Source: Ruminococcaceae bacterium UBA6855 (lineage in GTDB: Bacteria; Bacillota; Clostridia; Oscillospirales; Acutalibacteraceae). From it: a stretch of 8,279 bases of DNA. The translations under genes were made by a program, and so were the position numbers. The stretch is taken from NCBI GenBank assembly GCA_002451755.1, contig DKDF01000041.1:14424-22702 (forward strand). Reading direction: 5' to 3'. The notes beneath the pieces were generated by a model. It did no database searches. It saw only the letters and a list, made by a program, of their open reading frames with translations, and had not been told where the DNA came from. Positions 5,939 to 8,279 of the stretch are shown here, in pieces; the first letter of the stretch is position 1, and every line of letters begins with the position of its first letter.

Positions 5939-5965
5939 AAAAAGCCCCTGCAAAATAATACAGGG
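5939..5965 (-). terminator. terminator of the Gln/Asn-rich small protein gene
   Basis: On the minus strand CCCTGTA (5965-5959) pairs with TGCAGGG (5952-5946, one G-T pair), loop TTATTT, followed by GC and five T (5943-5939). It is 37 bases beyond the small gene's stop codon and immediately before the hydrolase promoter, so it insulates the two genes. Confidence 0.8.
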
Positions 5966-5978
5966 ACTTCGGATATGT

Positions 5979-5996
5979 ACCCGCCGCGCGGCGGGT
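5979..5996. repeat. perfect 18-bp GC palindrome
   Basis: ACCCGCCGCGCGGCGGGT reads identically on both strands. It sits 5 bases after the stop codon of the Gln/Asn-rich small gene and 13 bases before the terminator stem at 5965. As RNA it would form a very stable hairpin without a T run, perhaps protecting the 3' end. As DNA it could be a dyad protein-binding site. Confidence 0.6.
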
Positions 5997-6001
5997 GAGG
6001 C

Positions 6002-6127
6002 TTATTCCTCGTTGAGCTTATTGCGCTTGTTCTGGGCCTTGTTCTCCTGCTGATTCTGCTGCTTGTTGTTCTGCTGCTGATTCTGCTGGTTCTGACCCTG
6101 CTTGTTCTGCTGATTGCGATTTTCCAT
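6002..6127 (-). CDS. Gln/Asn-rich small hydrophilic protein (41 aa)
   Basis: A 41-codon frame starting ATG (6127) and ending TAA (6004-6002). Of 41 residues 14 are Gln and 12 Asn, with five Lys. There is no hydrophobic segment and no Cys. QQN-type units recur, and the end is charged (NKRNKLNEE). A GGAG lies 10 nt upstream of the ATG and a clear terminator follows at 5965-5939, which supports a real transcription unit. The composition recalls gamma-type small acid-soluble spore proteins and other small Q/N-rich proteins of spore-forming Firmicutes. The length and lack of a diagnostic motif prevent an assignment. No convincing promoter, vegetative or sporulation-type, was found upstream. Confidence 0.7.
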   Translation of the reverse strand: MENRNQQNKQGQNQQNQQQNNKQQNQQENKAQNKRNKLNEE

Positions 6128-6146
6128 TGAGAGCACACTCCATAGA

Positions 6147-6181
6147 TCCCTTCGCGGGAAAATTAGGATTTTTTCAAATCC
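6147..6181. repeat. two short hairpins in the leader of the Gln/Asn-rich gene
   Basis: TCCC (6147-6150) pairs with GGGA (6156-6159) around a 5-nt loop, and GGATTT (6166-6171) pairs with AAATCC (6176-6181) around TTTC. Both lie within 55 bases upstream of the minus-strand small gene, next to its ribosome binding site (GGAG, 6141-6138). They may be leader structure or chance. They are too short to call a known riboswitch. Confidence 0.3.
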
Positions 6182-6251
6182 GTTTTATATTCTTTCCATA
6201 TATTCGCGTTTTTATGAGCCTGAAAATAATGAAAATTTTGCCTTTTTCTGA

Positions 6252-6264
6252 TATAATTTATAAT
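6252..6264 (+). promoter_or_regulatory. promoter region of gatCAB (two -10 boxes)
   Basis: Two exact TATAAT hexamers stand 7 bp apart (6252-6257 and 6259-6264). For the second, TTGCCT (6238-6243) is a candidate -35 at a short 15-bp spacing, or TTTTGC (6236-6241) at 17 bp. The first has no good -35. The boxes lie 24-36 bases upstream of the gatC ATG, giving a very short leader that contains the GGAGGG ribosome binding site (6276-6281). Confidence 0.65.
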
Positions 6265-6287
6265 AGAAAGCTTACGGAGGGCAGAAG

Positions 6288-6575
6288 ATGGAAATATCCG
6301 ACGAACTCATATCGCGCCTCGAATCGCTCGCGCATATAGAGCTTGACGCCGGCGAGCGCGGGGATTGCCGCAGAGATTTTGAAAAGATAATATCATACAT
6401 GGACACGCTGTCGGCGCTCGATACCGATGGCGTTGAGCCGCTGACCGGTTTATCCGACACGGTGAATGTCCTGCGAGAAGATGAACCGGGCGAGACGCTC
6501 GGCATTAAAGAAGCTCTGTCGAATGCTTTTGAAACGGCGGACGGCTGCTTCTGCGTGCCGAAGACAGTGGAATGA
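6288..6575 (+). CDS. gatC: Asp-tRNA(Asn)/Glu-tRNA(Gln) amidotransferase subunit GatC
   Basis: A 95-residue GatC, the small subunit that wraps around GatA and GatB and stabilises the amidotransferase complex. Family features are the N-terminal helix ending LAHIELD (14-20), the DFEKIISYMDTLSALDTDGVEPL block (about 30-52) and the NVLREDEPGETL segment (60-71) before the C-terminal tail. The start has GGAGGG about 7 nt upstream and is the first gene of the operon. Its TGA overlaps the region carrying the gatA ribosome binding site, indicating translational coupling. Length and motifs are ordinary for the family. Confidence 0.97.
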   Translation: MEISDELISRLESLAHIELDAGERGDCRRDFEKIISYMDTLSALDTDGVEPLTGLSDTVNVLREDEPGETLGIKEALSNAFETADGCFCVPKTVE

Positions 6576-6583
6576 GGTGCGCT

Positions 6584-7993
6584 ATGAGAGATATTATTAA
6601 AGATTCCGCCCTCGTTCTGGCAGAAAAAATCAGGCGCGGCGAGATAAAAATCGCCGAAGTTTTGGACGCCGTATATGAATCCGAGGAGCAGAATAAAAAT
6701 CTCAACTGCTTCATCACGCTCTGCCGCGAGCGAGCATATGAAAAAGGCTCGGAGATACAAAAGCGCATCGACGCGGGCGAATATATATCGCCGCTCGCGG
6801 GCGTGCCGATAGGCATAAAGGACAACATCGCGGTAAAAGATGTCAAAATGACCTGCGGGTCGCGGATGCTCGAAAATTATGTGCCGCCCGTGAGCGCGGC
6901 GGCGGTAGAAAAGCTCGAAAAAGCGGGGCTTATTATAGTCGGCAAGCTCAACATGGACGAGTTCGCCATGGGCTCGACGGGCGAGACTTCGTATTACGGC
7001 TCGGTGCTCAATCCCGTTGACAAAACACGCGTACCCGGCGGCTCATCTTCGGGCGCGGCGGCGGCAGTCGCGGCGGGGATAGTCCCGCTCGCGCTCGGCT
7101 CGGACACGGGCGGCTCGGTCAGGCAGCCCGCGGCATTCTGCGGGGTTTTCGGCTTTAAGCCGACCTACGGCACTGTCTCGCGAAACGGGCTTGTCGCTTA
7201 TGCATCGTCGTTTGACCAGATAGGCACGATAGCGAAAAATGCCGCCGACTGCGCGGCTCTCGCGGCGATAATATCCGGGCGCGACTGCGGCGATTCTACA
7301 ACAGAAGACATTGCTCCCGTCTGTTCGGATTTTGTCGAGTCCTATTCGCTCTGCGGCAAAATTATCGGCGTGCCGAATGAATTTATTGATAACTGCGGCG
7401 AGGATATCCGCAGTGCGGTGAATAATGCGCTCAAAAAAGCCGAATCGCTCGGCGCGAGAGTTGAATATTTCCCGCTTCCGCCGCTCAGGTTTGCCGTGCC
7501 CGCCTATTATATAATCGCCTGCGCACAGGCAAGCTCTAACCTCGCGAGATATGACGGGGTGCGCTTCGGGCGGCGTGCGCAAAATACAGACGACCTGACA
7601 AAAATGTATATCAAAAGCCGCTCCGAGGGCTTCGGGCGCGAGGTCAGGCGCAGGATAATGCTCGGCAATTTCGTGCTTAGCGCGGGATACTACGACGCAT
7701 ATTACAACAAGGCGCTGAGAGCGCGCAGAGTTATACGCGACGCGCTTTCGGACGCTTTCAAAAAATATGATTTTATCGCGGGCGCCGTTTATCCGTCAAC
7801 TGCGCCGAAGCTCGGCGAAAGTTTTGACGACCCGCTGAAAACCTATATCGGCGACGCATACACCGTCCCGGCGAACCTCGCGGGGCTCCCGGCGATAAGC
7901 GTGCCGTGCGGAAAAACAGCCGCCCTTCAGCTCATGGCGGCGCCGAGAGCGGACGAGAAGCTTTTGGGCGCGGCGAGATGTCTGACCCTTTAA
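6584..7993 (+). CDS. gatA: Asp-tRNA(Asn)/Glu-tRNA(Gln) amidotransferase subunit GatA
   Basis: GatA is the glutaminase of GatCAB. It releases ammonia from glutamine, which is channelled to GatB to convert Glu-tRNA(Gln) to Gln-tRNA(Gln), and often Asp-tRNA(Asn) to Asn-tRNA(Asn). Counting from the ATG at 6584, the amidase-signature triad falls at Lys79 (GVPIGIKDN), Ser154 (PGGSSSG) and Ser178 (GSDTGGSVRQP), the same numbers as in Staphylococcus aureus GatA. That supports this start over the in-frame ATG at 6572, as does GAGGTG 4-9 nt upstream. The protein is 469 aa, slightly short of the usual 480-490. After AGLPAISVPCG the typical G-L-P-x-G loop is missing: the sequence goes directly to KTAALQLMAAPRADEKLLGAARCLTL and stops. 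The core is intact and the enzyme should be active. The compact end may be natural or reflect a small deletion. Confidence 0.97.
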   Translation: MRDIIKDSALVLAEKIRRGEIKIAEVLDAVYESEEQNKNLNCFITLCRERAYEKGSEIQKRIDAGEYISPLAGVPIGIKDNIAVKDVKMTCGSRMLENYVPPVSAAAVEKLEKAGLIIVGKLNMDEFAMGSTGETSYYGSVLNPVDKTRVPGGSSSGAAAAVAAGIVPLALGSDTGGSVRQPAAFCGVFGFKPTYGTVSRNGLVAYASSFDQIGTIAKNAADCAALAAIISGRDCGDSTTEDIAPVCSDFVESYSLCGKIIGVPNEFIDNCGEDIRSAVNNALKKAESLGARVEYFPLPPLRFAVPAYYIIACAQASSNLARYDGVRFGRRAQNTDDLTKMYIKSRSEGFGREVRRRIMLGNFVLSAGYYDAYYNKALRARRVIRDALSDAFKKYDFIAGAVYPSTAPKLGESFDDPLKTYIGDAYTVPANLAGLPAISVPCGKTAALQLMAAPRADEKLLGAARCLTL

Positions 7994-8109
7994 CATATGA
8001 AAATTTACATCCGGTTGTGAGTATGATTGTATTGAACAAGTTTGAAGACACAGTTAAGCGCAATGCTTGTGAAGTTTTAGGTATACAGGGTACTATGGGA
8101 GGCTTTTCA
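7994..8109 (+). other. AT-rich gatA-gatB spacer, open in the gatB frame
   Basis: These 116 bases separate gatA and gatB, which in most Firmicutes nearly abut. The stretch is visibly richer in A/T than the genes around it. In the gatB frame it has no stop, and the frame stays open back to an ATG at 7978 inside gatA. A strong ribosome binding site (GGGAGG, 8097-8102) marks the downstream gatB start. It may be an unusual leader, an N-terminal extension of GatB, or remnant or inserted sequence. Confidence 0.5.
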
Positions 8110-8279
8110 ATGAGATACGAAACTGTTATCGGGCTCGAAGTCCACATAGAGCTGCTGACTGAGACAAAGATATTCTGCTCCTGTCCGACCGAGTTCGGCG
8201 GCGAGCCGAACACGCATGTCTGCCCCGTGTGCCTGGGACTTCCCGGCGCTCTGCCGACGCTGAACAAAAAAGCCGTTGA
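8110..8279 (+). CDS. gatB: Asp-tRNA(Asn)/Glu-tRNA(Gln) amidotransferase subunit GatB (5' part)
   Basis: The first 56 codons of gatB, cut by the window end. The apparent TGA at the last bases is out of frame. The protein starts MRYETVIGLEVHIELLTETK, the classic GatB N-terminus with the VIGLEVH motif (6-12). The zinc-type cysteines are present as C23-x-C25 and C38-x-x-C41, followed by LGLPGALPTLNKKAV. GatB binds the misacylated tRNA and carries the kinase/amidotransferase site that activates the acyl carboxylate. The ATG at 8110 has GGGAGG 7 nt upstream, and the family start falls exactly here, although the frame is open for 44 further codons upstream. Confidence 0.96.
   Translation, partial: MRYETVIGLEVHIELLTETKIFCSCPTEFGGEPNTHVCPVCLGLPGALPTLNKKAV

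Noticed and set aside
5839..6138. 99-codon Arg/Ser-rich minus-strand frame over the Gln/Asn-rich gene
   Set aside because: It is the shifted reading of the CAG/AAC-rich small gene and runs on into the terminator and the hydrolase start. The 41-codon frame has the better start signal and ends before the terminator.
8277..8279. TGA at the very end as a gatB stop codon
   Set aside because: Counting from the ATG at 8110, the last complete codon is GTT and the final GA begins the next codon, so gatB simply runs off the window.
1..8279. CRISPR arrays, tRNA or rRNA genes
   Set aside because: No regularly spaced direct repeats with unique spacers and no tRNA- or rRNA-like segments were seen on either strand.

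Overview
The window looks like chromosomal DNA from an anaerobic, low-to-mid GC Firmicute, most likely an uncultivated member of the Clostridia (Oscillospirales/Ruminococcaceae-like). The reasons are strong AGGAGG-type ribosome binding sites, an indirect Gln/Asn-tRNA pathway (gatCAB), a clostridial-type ferrous iron operon with two feoA genes and a Cys-rich feoB partner, and AT-rich promoters close to the sigma-A consensus. No taxonomic search could be run, so this is inference.

Region 1 (about 37-3547, minus strand) is a complete Fe(II) uptake operon. It runs from a promoter near 3519-3547 through feoA-1 (3427-3215), feoA-2 (3126-2905), feoB (2854-341) and a 58-codon FeoB-associated Cys-rich membrane protein (306-130), and ends at a strong hairpin terminator (37-70). 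FeoB is long (837 aa) because it carries an acidic segment of about 110 residues in the loop after its first membrane span.

Region 2 (3428-3734) is the divergent control region. It holds three copies of the palindrome TTAGC-N4-GCTAA. One lies just downstream of the predicted feo transcription start, one in the feo leader, and one between the feo promoter and the promoter of the divergent gene. That gene (3735-4121, plus) encodes a short DtxR-family repressor whose metal ligands match the iron-sensing DtxR/IdeR type (Met9, Cys99, Glu102, His103) rather than the manganese-sensing MntR type. Together these form a self-contained iron-responsive module. It is followed by a pRiA4b ORF-3-like protein of unknown role (4185-4802, plus) and a bidirectional terminator (4855-4885).

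Region 3 (4920-6127, minus) holds a membrane-anchored YqkD-like alpha/beta hydrolase with its own promoter, and upstream of it a 41-codon Gln/Asn-rich small protein gene with its own terminator.

Region 4 (6252-8279, plus) is the start of the gatCAB operon for the Glu-tRNA(Gln)/Asp-tRNA(Asn) amidotransferase: gatC, gatA (translationally coupled, with a compact C-terminus) and the 5' part of gatB, which runs off the window. The gatA-gatB junction is unusual: a 116-base AT-rich spacer that is open in the gatB frame for 44 codons back into gatA.

The points most worth following up are the three-operator Fe-box array with its divergent repressor, the acidic FeoB insert, the unannotated small genes (58 and 41 codons), and the gatA-gatB junction. 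No mobile element, CRISPR array or RNA gene was found.
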